Translations under genes and position numbers: made by a program
Shown: positions 38,735 through 50,245 of the stretch, piece by piece
Layout: every line of letters starts with the position of its first letter
Numbering within the stretch: the first letter of the stretch is position 1
Assembly: GCA_022494885.1 (NCBI GenBank)
Contig: JAGVSM010000847.1
Coordinates: 62,001-126,000 of the forward strand
Direction of reading: 5' to 3'
DNA length: 64,000 nt
Origin: Micrasema longulum
Lineage: Eukaryota > Arthropoda > Insecta > Trichoptera > Brachycentridae
The notes under the pieces: model-generated
Told to the model about the DNA's origin: nothing
The model's input: only the letters and a program-made list of their open reading frames with translations
The model's database searches: none

Positions 38735-40434
38735 TTGTCCATGTGTAAACTCTGCTTTGATTTTTAACATTTGTTAGTAAAATACTGAAATTGCTATTAC
38801 AGAATAGGGAAATATTACGTACTATGAATACCGATAAAAATATTTCAAATGGATTTAGAATAATTAATTATATTTTCAAAATCAATATGGATATTATGGA
38901 GAAATGTTTTCATATTTAATATGAAACACCTCTAATTTTTTTTAAAATGTCACTAGAAAAACGCGACATGTTTGGCATTGATAGTTGTGACGTCAAGATT
39001 TGTGATGATGTTCTTAAAAAAACTTAAAATAAACATAAATTGTGACGTATTAGAGGCGTGGAATGCAATGACTGTTTTTGCGGGAATTAAAAATTACAAT
39101 TTTTATATTTTTTTTATGCTATTAATGAGTAGAATTTTTTTTTCTGGACAGTATTTCATAGACCATTATTGTTTTAAAAATGTTTTGAAAAAAATGATAT
39201 TTCTCTATTGTTAAATAAGGCCAGAAATGTATTATTAGTTTGGTAGATACGCACAATTTTAATGAATCAAATTATTTCTTTTAATTTTTAAATCAAAATG
39301 AGGTTTTTGGATTATTGGTGTATTAAAGTACGACCATATTACACCGTTGCTTCGAAGTCTTCACTAGCTTCGTTTTCCAGAAAGAGTCGAATACAAGCTT
39401 CGTTGGTTAATGTACAAAGCAATGCGTAATGCGCTCATTTACGTAACCAGAGCTCTAAGTTTGGCGATATGGGTTTTGTAATAGCAGGACCTTTGGCGTC
39501 GAACGATCTTACTCCAGAAGTTTGAAATTGTGCAACAGAATCGCTTTTCAGAAAAAAACTAAAAACTTGTTAATGTTTAAAATTGTTTCCTGACTTGAAA
39601 AGTGCTACTTTTTAAATGTCATTTTTAGAAGTACTAAAAAAATATTGTAAAAAAAATTTGAAAGTTAATAGTAATTAAGAGTATGTTTGTAGATATACAT
39701 ATTTTTTTTTTTTGATTTAGTATAATTTTCAGCGCCCTTGAAGTGATTACTCACAAAAACGGTGCTATAAAAATTGATAAAATTGGTTATTATTATTTAA
39801 CATGTATATATCCGACTATGTTTTTCTAGTATTAGGAAGTGAATTGAAAAATGGTTGCGTAACTGTTTTTTAAGCATACCAGTAGATACTTATAAAGATA
39901 ACTAAGCTCGTGTTATCGTTAAAATGGTCTTGATATTATTATTCTTAACAATAACTGTGCCACTTATCCCATCCATCATGTATCAAAGGCTTACTTTAAA
40001 TGTCTTTGACATCAAATTTTTAACATTTGATATGTTGTAAATGATAATATTTTAAGTAAAGCTGTCTGTACTATCATGAGTTAGTAAATCCAACGTTGAT
40101 CAATCATTTTAATTTGAAATATATTTACCTAAAATCATAAATCATAGAACTTGAACATTTAAAAAACATCATATGGAGGACAAATAAAGGCTGCATTCTT
40201 TAGCCACATATTTTGTTTAAAAAATTATGCCAAGCGACTTTAAATTAAAGGTTTAATTAAGGGTAAACGGGATAAAGGACATAAAAAAAACATCATGGTT
40301 CATGAATCTTATTTTATATTTATTTAATCAATTTTTTGTACACAATATATATTGTATATTTGCGGACTTATTGCCAAATGAAAATTTCTTCCAACCAACG
40401 AATAATAATTAACTTCCATATTTACTTCTCTAAA
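38735..40434. other. AT-rich stretch; GC-richer patch at 39330-39540
   Basis: A patch with gcttcgaagtcttcactagc (39351) and cgtcgaacgatc is unclassified; it may be an eroded LINE end, but no motif is convincing. A perfect tgacgtca lies at 38988-38995. The frame at 38972-39214 has no motif. Confidence 0.4.
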
Positions 40435-40540
40435 ATGTTCTCCATCCCTGTTGTAGTTTGTTCATCATTATGACTCCCTAGGAGGTGATATTCAGTCTTT
40501 TTTCTACAAATATTTGAACAAACTCAAAATATTGTTTCTC
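40435..40540 (-). repeat. Repeat M terminal fragment
   Basis: ctccatccctgttgtagttt, tccctaggaggtgatattca, ctacaaatatttgaacaaac and the terminus ctcaaaatattgtt match the M arm in reverse complement. Confidence 0.65.
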
Positions 40541-41109
40541 ATTGTGTTCAATCGTTCTAGAAGTATCTTAAAATTCTTAAAATTATCTTAAAATTTAGTT
40601 AAGTGGCACTTATTAAAAATAATATAGTGAAAGATGTACGCTTTGAAAAATGTAAAAGTAAATAATGTTTTCCTTTCCATAACTGGCCTGATCCCCTGAC
40701 AGGACCCGAATGAGATGAAAAAGGTTTTTTTTTGGAAAGGGGAGTAGGGGTAGGAGAGGGCGACACGGTTCTTGAAAATTTTGAATCTCATCACTGGCAT
40801 GTTTCCTCTTATTGTTCAAGGTTCACCATGACCATACACCATTTTCAAATATCCTAGTTGCTTCTGAATGGTTTGGCCCTTCCTTTTCTTCTTTTTTGCG
40901 ACGCTTACTGCATGAAAGCAGTATGGAATATGGTAATACAGAAAACATATCGATTATTCAGTTGATCTAGAAATTTGATTCGGTTAAGCGGGACTGTGAT
41001 GTAATTCATAAATATACTGAATGTGTTTTTAAAACTTCTTTTTTAACTTAATTTTTCAACCAGTTACCGACATCGTCAAAAGGGTAGAAGAATTAACAAA
41101 ATCTCAGTA
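40541..41109. other. No gene recognised
   Basis: Overlapping minus-strand frames at 40588-40819 lack motifs. A G-rich patch at 40733-40765 (ggaaaggggagtaggggtag) is the only compositional feature. Confidence 0.4.
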
Positions 41110-41410
41110 TATTTAGTTATTTATTTTTATATATTTATTTATTTATACTTTTACATTGTTTGTATCCTTTTTTTGTACAGAATAATGTTCCCTCACTGGG
41201 GTGTCCCGTGCCGAGGGAAACATTTTACAAAATGTGAAACATGCCTTTAATTAGTTATTTAACAAAGTTAGTGTAATAATAATAAAAAAAAAATGAAATT
41301 AATCCGATTAATCTAATTATCATTAAAATGATAAATAATGTAAACTAAAATAATCATAAAAAACATAACCAATTTATAAAGACCAATAAATATACATAAT
41401 AATGTCCAGA
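41110..41410 (-). repeat. Interspersed repeat N, copy 3
   Basis: The best-preserved core: tacttttacattgtttgtat, cagaataatgttccctc, actggggtgtcccgtgccga, gggaaacattttac and aacatgcctttaattag. The central ttccctc...gagggaa segment can form a hairpin. The left edge has a tatttatttattt run, consistent with a minus-strand A-rich tail. Confidence 0.7.
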
Positions 41411-42482
41411 ATGTGTAGATTAGTTAATTCATCACACAACTTAAAATTATTTGGGATAGATCTTCTGGTTTTTTGTAGATCTTTTCGCCACTAAAACAGT
41501 GTGGGATGAAAATGGATTGGCATGGTTAAGTTCGAAGTATTATGTGCTTACCATGCTTATGAATATATTGCATACCATTATTTTTTTGCAGTTGTTTGTC
41601 TTTGCTACATAGTTGTATGTTATTTTAGTTCAGTTTCATGTGTATATATTTCTTCATAAATTGGCTTAGGCATTATAAATAATAAATAAATAATTAAGAG
41701 AGTAAGGTTTGTCAAGGTGGAAATTCCTAAATAAAAAGTTATCACAACCAAACACCGTTTTATGTACTCGTATTACAATAAATTTTCAGTTTTTGCTCGG
41801 AATTTTAGAAAACAACTAGGTCTTCAAGTGTAAAAATTATTGGACCATCATTATTTTCATGAAAACGTGTTTTGAAGAAAATTAGTGGAGTTTAAGCCCC
41901 AGTTTATGTCGAGGCATGCTCCAGACCAAGAGGTCAAATGGATCAAGGGTTCAAAAGATAGATTGTGAGGGTGGCGTAAGTGCTGACCTTAGGAGGATAG
42001 CTCGTGTATTATTGGTCCCCTTAACCGGACCTGTTGAATTACTTAGAAAGTTAATGTTTATATTGACTAGGCATATTGAATTTATTTAATAATAATCGGA
42101 ATATATATGTGTATGACTGGATTTAGTGTTATTATTTCTCAAAACTGACAAATATTTTCAGTGTGATGAAATACCTCATTATGAATGAAATGAGAAGACT
42201 GGACATTTATTGGGCTTATAAACAGTAAATAGTTGGTTTAATAATGGCTTTATAGATAGATTTTTTAACGAAAAAAATACTGTTTTAAAAAATATATCAA
42301 AATTGCATAAGAGCAAAATTTTAATTTTTTTTAGGTTTTTTTCGTTTTACTTATTAATGTCATTATTTTATTGTAAATTACTTAAATATATGTACGCAAA
42401 AGTATGTGCATTAGTGTATGCGTATATCTTCATGTGTTTTATTTAATTTATTTCAAATACTTTTCCTTTGACTATTTGGTTG
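41411..42482. other. No gene recognised
   Basis: A second tail-like run (aataataaataaataatt) ends near 41695. A less AT-rich patch at 41905-42050 (gaggcatgctccagaccaag, ccccttaaccggacctg) is unclassified. Confidence 0.4.
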
Positions 42483-43015
42483 TATGTGAAATATACTTCT
42501 TCTCTTAGTGCCCTGTCAGGAATCCCGAACGTTGGCAATCACTCAGGCAAAAGTTTATCTGTCCTATGCTGCCCGGAAAATCTGCTCCACAGTCCTGAAG
42601 CCAGTCCATTCTCGTATATTTTGCAGCCAGGACATCTCTGTTCTTCCAGCTCCTCGGTGACCCTCAATCTTGCCTTTCAAAATTAAATGAAGCAAGTGGT
42701 ACTTTTCTCCACGCATCATATGCCCCAGATATGAAATTTTACAATTTTTTTTGGTGGTTAAGAGTTTTCTGTTCGTTTTAGCTCGACTTAAGACTACTGA
42801 GTTTGTTATCAGATCTGTCCAAGATATCCTAAGCATTCTGCGATGCAACCACATCTCAAAAGCCTCCAGCCTATTCATAGTGTTCACTTTCAGAGTCCAA
42901 GTCTCACCGCCACAACAATACAGACCACACATAACATTTTACCAATCTTTGCCTTATTTTCAAGTTGAGATTAGCATTGCAGAAGAGAAAATTTCATTTT
43001 ATTAAAAGTAGCTCT
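42483..43015 (-). pseudogene. RTE-type LINE reverse transcriptase, C-terminal fragment
   Basis: The minus-strand frame (42564-42932) reads GGETWTLKVNTMNRLEAFEM, WLHRRMLRISWTDLITN, YLGHMMRGEKYHLLHLILKG and KIEGHRGAGRTEMSWLQNIR, the highly typical C-terminal region of RTE/BovB-type LINE proteins. Just upstream, KAKIGKMLCVV is the eroded start of the same region, and downstream VIANVRDS is the usual last motif. The catalytic domain is absent. It is a 5'-truncated, dead copy. Confidence 0.85.
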
Positions 43016-43215
43016 TGAAGAAAAAAAGAAGAGGTTGGTTGTATCAAAAGTATAGAGTTTGTTTTAATATTTGAAAATAAACACGGAATTAAAACCACTG
43101 AAGAGTTAATTATTATACATCAATTCAACAATTAGTTCAATAAAAATGTTCTGCTCTACGGGAAATTAGACACAAAAATGTATTCGTGCCCGCGGTAAAA
43201 ATAGAACATTAAATT
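43016..43215. other. AT-rich spacer
   Basis: Nothing recognised. Confidence 0.4.
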
Positions 43216-43436
43216 ATACTTATTTATTTATTATTTATTTATTTAAATTTTTATTCCAGTAAAATGGCTATAAAGTGCAGAGCCAATTCTACCATATAAA
43301 CATATAAACATGAACATAAATATAAATATAAACAAAAATATAACAATAAACATAAATATAACAATAAACATAAATATAAACATAAAATAAAATTTAATAG
43401 TGCAGCACTTATGGTGGTCTTAACATATCGCGCCAT
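43216..43436 (-). repeat. Probable LINE 3' end with ataaacataaatat minisatellite
   Basis: The left edge is a tttatttattatttattt run (A-rich on the minus strand). 43300-43400 is a tandem array of ataaacataaatataac-like units of about 18 bp. The right part (cagcacttatggtggtc) is unclassified. The open minus-strand frame simply reads the array. Confidence 0.45.
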
Positions 43437-43994
43437 CGCTTGAACAATAAAAATAAAAATACGAATCTGTTTTTATCCACTTTTATACATATTATTTTAC
43501 CAGTGATCGAGTTTCGTCGTGACCGACACCGTCAAGCTGGTAGGAGACGATGGAATTAAACTATATACGTGTTTTTATTATTATTATTAAAATTAAGTTA
43601 AAATTAAGTTCCACCAAAAAATGTCAGTAGAAAAACTCAATTTATTAAATTGTACGGCAAAAGTTCTGGAAAATGTAAAAAAAGAAAAAAAATGATGTTA
43701 ATAAAAACAAACTACTTTGCATGACGTCACTAGTTCTTTCGAATCAACCAATGATTAGAGAGTTGCGATAGATGTCCGAATTAGGGAAGGTCAACTGACA
43801 AATTAGCAGAACTCACCGAAGAAAAGAACTTGAGACGTCCCATGAGAAATATTTTAGACTCGCATATAATTTTTTTTTGTGGCAGCAATTGCGGTTATAC
43901 TAATTGACTAAAAATAATTTCAATTCTACAAAACTTTAAAAAAATATAGCACTGATTATACGATACATATTTTTTTTTAATAAACAATTTGGGC
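43437..43994. other. No gene recognised
   Basis: 43500-43560 is less AT-rich (cgtcgtgaccgacaccgtca), and a perfect tgacgtca lies at 43732-43739. No element assigned. Confidence 0.4.
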
Positions 43995-44075
43995 TTAGTT
44001 AAATGGTCTATTACAAATAAAAACATGCATGGTAGGCGAACGCGCTGACCACTACACTACAAGGCCGGCCAAGTT
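43995..44075 (-). mobile_element. SINE A head fragment
   Basis: The minus strand reads ggccggccttgtagtgtagt, ggtcagcgcgttcgcctacc and atgcatg, a tRNA-like SINE A head with its A box. The tail is missing. Confidence 0.6.
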
Positions 44076-45585
44076 AAAAATATTTGCATTATATTTTTTT
44101 ATTTAAATTAACGATAATCACACACGTGCCTGAGATTTGTACTATAATATTTAACTATCCGCTAAGACAATAAATTGATCAGCTTGTAGTTTACTGCTGG
44201 CAAATGGACTAAACAAACATGGACAAAACATACGTGCGCAGTTGGTATTAATAAAGTATCCAAATGAATTGTTTTCATGTAAATAAAACAACTAAGAATA
44301 TCGGCGAGATATATTCATAAGGGACACGATAGCTGTTAATAAAACCGTTTTCCGGGCATGTTTAGTGTCGACTTGGCCAGAATGTTCATTAGAGACCACT
44401 GGCGGCTCCTGACCGAAAACATTGGTAGTGCATTTTTTTACATTTTGTCAACTTGTATATTATTAAGTTCAATAAAATAATAATAATATGATAGGTCTGA
44501 CGTGATAAACGAGCAATAGTATGACAGCCCGCGCATCGGAATCAGAAACGCTAAATACGCCCAACATAATACGCACGTTATAGTTAACTAAATTCGTACT
44601 AATATCATGTCATTACGCATGGTCAAAGTGGCATTACAAACAAATTTCAAATCTCCGCATGCGTTGGCAATGCCCGGAAAATGTTTATTATCTTGTCCCT
44701 CTAACGCACAATTTATCGGTATGAAGCATTGTCTGTCTCGCTCAAATGACGATTTTAGGAGATATGATATACTTCTTACAAATTCAGGGTAAAAGATTGT
44801 GCAAAACAGAATATGCACTGAGATGATTGCGCATGCGTAGACAAGATGAGAAAATCGTCCGCTAGAGTCGATTTTGCTAGATCTTTTGACGCTAGTATTA
44901 AATATTATGATGTTTACGTGTACAATACGAATCCCTGTTTCTTTCTACCTACTTATAACATATTTTTACTATCAATAAAATTATTAATTTATTTACACAA
45001 ATTTTTACTTGGCAGTGCACTGCACTTATGCACATACTAAGGAACCGCCTCTGTTAGAGACCTGCCTTCAAACCTATATATCTCCATTCCCCTTGTCTTA
45101 AATTGCAAGCCAGTCGATTTTCTAGGTATTCTTAAGATTTAATAGCGATAGAATGTTAGTTTGCATGTAAATGATACTCAAACTTGTTATTGTGAGATGA
45201 ATATTTATACTTCAAATACATTTCTTTTACGAACTTAACGTAGGGGAAATTGGGGCTAGTTAACACATCGTTTAATCATTTTATTTATTCATATGCAGAT
45301 ACAAATTACAAAAGTAATAGCGTATCCCTAACTCTATGAGGCCGAGAGCCCTATAAAAAATTTAAATTCATATAAAAAATGCTAGAACTTGCACGAATGA
45401 CAAGTGTGTTAAAGTGTATTTAATTACCTTACTGTGATTTTAAAAAAAAAACACTTATTATTTTGATTGGTTACTTAACCGTTTATTTTCGCAAAATAAA
45501 TATTTGGTTCCTATCATTTGCCAGAATACATATTTCAATTTTCAGACCATTTCCTATAAGATGTAAATGACTTTTGCTAAAAAGT
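44076..45585. other. Mostly AT-rich; less AT-rich unique-looking block at 44600-44775
   Basis: 44600-44775 contains gcgttggcaatgcccggaaa and tgtccctctaacgcacaatt, open on both strands without a known motif, with no repeat partner. A tatttattcat run near 45284 starts another tail-like segment. These could be conserved non-coding DNA; no gene is called. Confidence 0.35.
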
Positions 45586-45589
45586 GGAA

Positions 45590-45665
45590 TCAAGTTGTGG
45601 TAAAGTAGCATTTGAGCCTCGGACCCTTGATCCGTAAGTCCACACAATACGTAATGTGTGAATTT
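45590..45665 (-). mobile_element. SINE C head fragment, eroded
   Basis: gtagcatttgagcctcgga, cccttgatccgtaagtcc match the reverse complement of the C head (ggactcacggatcagagg...) with several changes. Confidence 0.45.
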
Positions 45666-45759
45666 TTGTAAATATTTCTAATATCATAAACAGTTTTTTT
45701 GTCTTCATGGTTACGTTTGGGTAAAAATCCTAAAAAAGAAAAGTGAGTGAAGTAAAGTT

Positions 45760-45850
45760 CACTTCATAATGTAGTGATTAGCGCGTTCATCAACTATGCT
45801 TGAAGTCCTAGGTTCAAATCCTGAGAAGGTTGACATGAAATTTGTTAACC
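45760..45850 (+). mobile_element. SINE D head fragment
   Basis: cttcataatgtagtgattag and cctaggttcaaatcctgaga give an A-box-like and a B-box-like segment about 35 bp apart, as in the copy at 15690. The tail is not recognisable. Confidence 0.5.
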
Positions 45851-46485
45851 ATTGTTTACAAAATGGTTTTATATCATAATTATGGATGTAAATTTACGTA
45901 ATTTTACCAAAGGGCGCGGTAGAATACCGTAATTAACGGTATTTTACGGTAATTTTTGGTAAAAAACGAATATGACCTACTAATTTTTATTTTTAGAAGA
46001 TATAAATAATACAAGTAGCTTTGTTTTAGGACAATTTACATGACGGTGAAAACCAGGTTAAGATCCATTGAGTGGTTGTCGAGATTTATTATAAGTATGG
46101 TACGTTCAAGGTCATTCGATATGTACTAATTATTATTTTTTTAATAAAAAAGGTTGTTATGATTTGAAACTTAACAGGAACGGTGAAAATAGGGTCCATA
46201 GTAAAACTTTTAGTTTGTGACCTTGAACGACCCCCGCTTATGCCACAATTTTGAAACAATGGTGCTTAAAATCAGTTTTTTGTGTAATATTACGTCCCTG
46301 TAGATTTTATAGAAAAAAATATGCGAAAGTCTGAGAAAATAAAATTTAATTGAAAATTTTTTTTTTTTTTCGTAGGACCAATACTTTCCAAGATACACGT
46401 TTGAACATCAAATTCATTTCATCGAAATAGCGGAAAAGTGGTATTTACACTAACTTTCTACCAATTATTTGATAGTTGACCAACC
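45851..46485. other. No gene recognised
   Basis: A direct-repeat cluster of acggtatttt and acggtaattttt at about 45920-45960 is the only local structure (three or four short units of ttacggta). The remainder is AT-rich. Confidence 0.4.
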
Positions 46486-46560
46486 TAAAGTTATCATTAT
46501 CGTCATCATTCTATGTCCGCCACCTAGTTGGAGCATACGGTGTTCACAAAGATCTTTTAG
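46486..46560 (-). mobile_element. SINE A tail fragment
   Basis: tcgtcatcattctatgtccg, ccacctagttggagcatacg is a diverged reverse-complement A tail. Confidence 0.5.
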
Positions 46561-46634
46561 GCATCTCGGTCAACTGCCAGCTCCTGTGTATCCTCACAAG
46601 TCAGGATTTCATCTGGTAAAATGCATCTCTAATC

Positions 46635-46705
46635 ATAATACTCCACTGTCCGTGAACTGGCACCTGAATCGTACGACTGATAACTTTACCTGCCAGTAAC
46701 AAATG
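46635..46705 (+). mobile_element. SINE A body fragment
   Basis: ccactgtccgtgaactggca, cctgaatcgtacgactgat and ctttacctgccagtaac match the A body around tccctggactggtacc. It faces the opposite way to the fragment at 46486. Confidence 0.55.
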
Positions 46706-46709
46706 ATTG

Positions 46710-47539
46710 AAATAAACTACACTTATTTTGCCGGATTTTTATCTTAACATTCAGTCTTTTTTGCCTTGTAAGGGCTTTAGTGATATTCCTCACTTATAAA
46801 TTTATATGCATACATGTTTTTAAATTTACACAGCACAGAAATGCTTATAACCTCTCATTTCCTATCAAAACTGCATGTGCATATTAATAAGGTTCAAAGT
46901 ACAGTACGTTAAAAAGCGATGAATTAAAAACATTCGATTGCAAAAACCAAGAGATTAATCAAATATGGTCTATTGAAAGACAAAGAGGGATTATCGATAT
47001 GTATTATGCTAACCAAATCAGCCACAGTAAATCCTAGTAGGTGCTAAGAGAAATCAATCAAATGGGATTAGTTATGGAAAAAACGCAGATATTTCAGATT
47101 TTCTTATCGTATGAGTAATTGGTTATTGCGAATTTATAAATAATAAATTAATGTCAATGTTGATATTTGTACTGCGCACACCAGTTGCTAATCTTTCTGT
47201 AAAATCCTTTAATCACCCAATAATTTTTATAGTGATGAATAAAAATATAAATACAGTAGCGAAAATGCGGAATTGTGTGAATTAATTTCAAATCCCGTTG
47301 TTTATGTGAGTTTTTTTTTTAATGTACAAATAAGAGTAGCTGATAAAAAGTCAAACAATATTCGAATTTAGATAAAAACACACTGTATTTATAAAATATT
47401 TTTCTTCAAAGAATTTTTTCTAATCGATTCAGTAAAAAATATTGAAAAAGACATAAATATTCCAATTTTTCAAATACTGTTATTAAAGGAATAACCTTAC
47501 ATTTCATATAAATATGAGGCACTTACACACTTCTGGTCG
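46710..47539. other. AT-rich stretch, nothing recognised
   Basis: No repeat landmarks or supported frames. Confidence 0.5.
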
Positions 47540-48020
47540 AACAATAAAGAGAGGTCTCACTAAAATGTCCGTACGAGGTTTTCGTAGAGCATGAATTATG
47601 TCATACCCTAAACCCGTACGACTTTTACTCAGAAACATCTCTCATTTATTGCACCGAGAGTGTTCGATATTTTGGAAAAGCGTTTTAAGCTCTCAAGGAC
47701 AAAATCTATTTTCAAGAAAGTAGTTAAGGACAGGATTTTCCTTAGTAAGAGGGATTTGAGTAGGAAACTCCTCGATAATTTTCCGAATTTTAAGTTTACT
47801 TTTTACCATATGGATGTGCCATATATATATGTATATGTATTTTTTTAAATTATTTTTTTTATGTTTCTGATTTTATATTTGTGGTGATATACTCATGTGT
47901 CTTATTTAACTAATTGCTAGTCTCATCTCAACACAGGACTTTTAGTCCCATGAAGTTGGGACTTATGTCTCAAATAATGTACAATAAACTTATGTTTGTA
48001 AATAAATAAATAAATACGAC
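47540..48020 (+). mobile_element. Probable LINE 3' end with short coding remnant
   Basis: 47660-47848 reads VFDILEKRFKLSRTKSIFKK and VVKDRIFLSKRDLSRKLLDN, compatible with the C terminus of a CR1/Jockey-type LINE protein but not diagnostic. The 3' region has cacaggacttttagtccc and ttgggacttatgtctc, ending with aataaataaataaata as a LINE tail. The strand is set by the A-rich tail. Confidence 0.45.
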
Positions 48021-49089
48021 AAAATTTGCGTTACGAAAAATGCCTGCATATCATTTATATGATTTTCATAAATAACTCTTTAATTAAATTTATTACCTAT
48101 AAATAATTAGAAAAACTCCGTTTAGTACCCAATGTACCTAAGTCAAGTCAAAATTTCAAGAGGCATAATCTGCCTGTAGAAAAGTTATTATATTTTAGAC
48201 AGGTACCTATGTATATAAAACTTATGAGTATATTTTTTATTATGAGTACCATAGAAATTTAAAAGAGTTTAATAATTGTATTTTTTAATTTGTTGGATTT
48301 TTAATTTATTGGATTTTAAAAGAACGACGTTGTAAAATGGCAAAATATGATTTCTTTAGTAGCATTACGGAAAAAAATATTGAGGATAAAACCTCCCCTC
48401 ACAGTCACTTATTTTAAGCACTGTTTTTAGCATGATTTCCATATTATAAAAACTTGCGAGGACAATATAAAAAAAATGCCTTCAAAATCAACAAAAAGTA
48501 GGTCCCTACTTAAAAATGCTAAAAAATTATCATTTTGATTGAACGTATTTTCTTTAAAAATATCATCAAATGTGTGAAATGGGTTCTTTTACATAGTCAA
48601 AATAGTAAAATTACACAGGATATTCTGGTAATGTCTCGCTTTTAATTTATTTTTTTTAAAGAAACTCTCCATCTCTGTTGAAATATCTGCCAATCACAAA
48701 ATAGCTTAAAAGGAATTTTTAATTTAACTGTTTTTTGTGTGAGTGGGTTTTGAAACAAATACCTTAGTTGAATTTCATATCATGTGTACATATTTTTATG
48801 CGCTTTAAATACTTTTATATTTTGGATCAAGGTTTATAGGGCGAAGACTAAGCGTTATTGATTTATATGACATATGCCGTCTTATTTCTTCACTCATAAT
48901 CTCAGATACGAGCCAATATCAGATAAGTGAACCTCCCATCGATTACCTTGTTTATAGAGGGAATTATCGGATTACACACTCGATTTTAAAAACGTAATCA
49001 TAAGGTACAATTTATTTGGCCTGCTTATTGCTTACATACTTTTTTTAATCTAGTAAAAAATCAACTAAAATAAAAACCTTTTTAAGAAA
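48021..49089. other. AT-rich stretch, nothing convincing
   Basis: A weak M-like fragment (aaactctccatctctgttga) lies near 48660. No gene. Confidence 0.45.
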
Positions 49090-50150
49090 GTGATGAATTT
49101 ATATTATACACTATTGATGAAATAGCTTCTGATTCTCTTCATCATAAACAGATTAGAGAACATGCATTATTAATTCTATTAACTTCATCATCACCACCTA
49201 TCTCTTCATTAGAAGTTGGAAAAATCGTCTACAACCTCAATCTAAATAAAGCATCTGGTCTAGATCGAATTGATTCTGCGCTTGTAAAAAGGTGTTGGTC
49301 TTTAGACCTATTTAAACTCCTTACCATGTTTAATATTTTCCTTTCCGAAAGTGTTTTTCCAGATTGCTAGAAAACGGGACTCATGAAAATTATCCCTAAG
49401 CGCTGAGATCGGCCTAATACTGATCTTAAAGCGTATATACCAATCACTTTTCTGCCTATCCTGGTAAAAATACTGTAACGACCAATACGCAACTTAACCA
49501 ATAAGTGGTAAGCAATTTGGGTTCAAATCCAATATTTCTACCAAAGGTGCCATCATTTCGAGAAGCAATTTTGTTACAAACACAAATAAAAAATATGTCC
49601 TCATTATATTACATAATATCTCAAGCTACGACTTCGACAAATACCTGCAAACTTATTTGAAATTATAAAAAGCTATTTTTCAAATCGAAACATTGTGTAT
49701 CTCGGTGGTAGTACACTTTTATTGCGTGAGATTTCATGTGGTTGTCCTCAAGGCTCTGTTTTGGGACCACTTTTGCGGAATGTATTGTTTAATGCCTTTC
49801 TCGAATTTTCTTTTCCTTTATTATGTATTCAAGCATTTTCCAATTATGGATGTATTTTGATTGAAGGTAGTAGACGCAGATTTCTGGATCTAAACAAATT
49901 AAGTTTTGCTCCTCAAAAAACCCAACTTTCACTATTAAAAGGCAATCTTGTATATCCTTCTTCTACCAAATTTTAAGGCACTTACATTCGAGTTTTAAAT
50001 TTTGTTTCAAACCTGGGTGAGTTTCTCGAAAAAAAATTATCTTTTACTTTCCATGCTAGAAAAGCTATGAATTTGGGAAATATGGTTTTCCACAAAATTG
50101 CACTCTTGGTCAGATTCAGCTGGGGGTTGCCTTTTGAAACTTCAACGGTC
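49090..50150 (+). pseudogene. R1-like LINE reverse transcriptase pseudogene
   Basis: Translation in shifting frames gives, in order, LEVGKIVYNLNLNKASGLDR and KTGLMKIIPKR, then in 49695-49976 LREISCGCPQGSVLGPLL; the GCPQGSVLGP form is characteristic of R1-type LINEs. Where the catalytic AFADD box is expected the sequence reads IQAFSNYGCILIEGS, so both aspartates are lost. LNKLSFAPQKTQLSLLKG and VRFSWGLPFETSTV follow at the usual places. A large part between 49480 and 49640 is degraded. The copy is dead, 5' truncated and older than the LINE at 30240. Confidence 0.75.
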
Positions 50151-50245
50151 CCATATGTAAATATTGAAAATATATATGTATGTGTATTAAAAATATATAA
50201 AATATAAAAAATATATATGTATGTCCATATGTAAATATTAAAAAA
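50148..50245 (+). repeat. Local AT-rich direct duplication
   Basis: catatgtaaatattgaaaa near 50152 and catatgtaaatattaaaaa near 50226 lie about 74 bp apart with atatatatgtatgt repeats between, a local duplication after the LINE remnant. Confidence 0.5.

Noticed and set aside
39330..39540. LINE C-terminal remnant
   Set aside because: Translation gives only loose resemblance (ERVEYKLRWLMYKAMRNALI) with no diagnostic motif.
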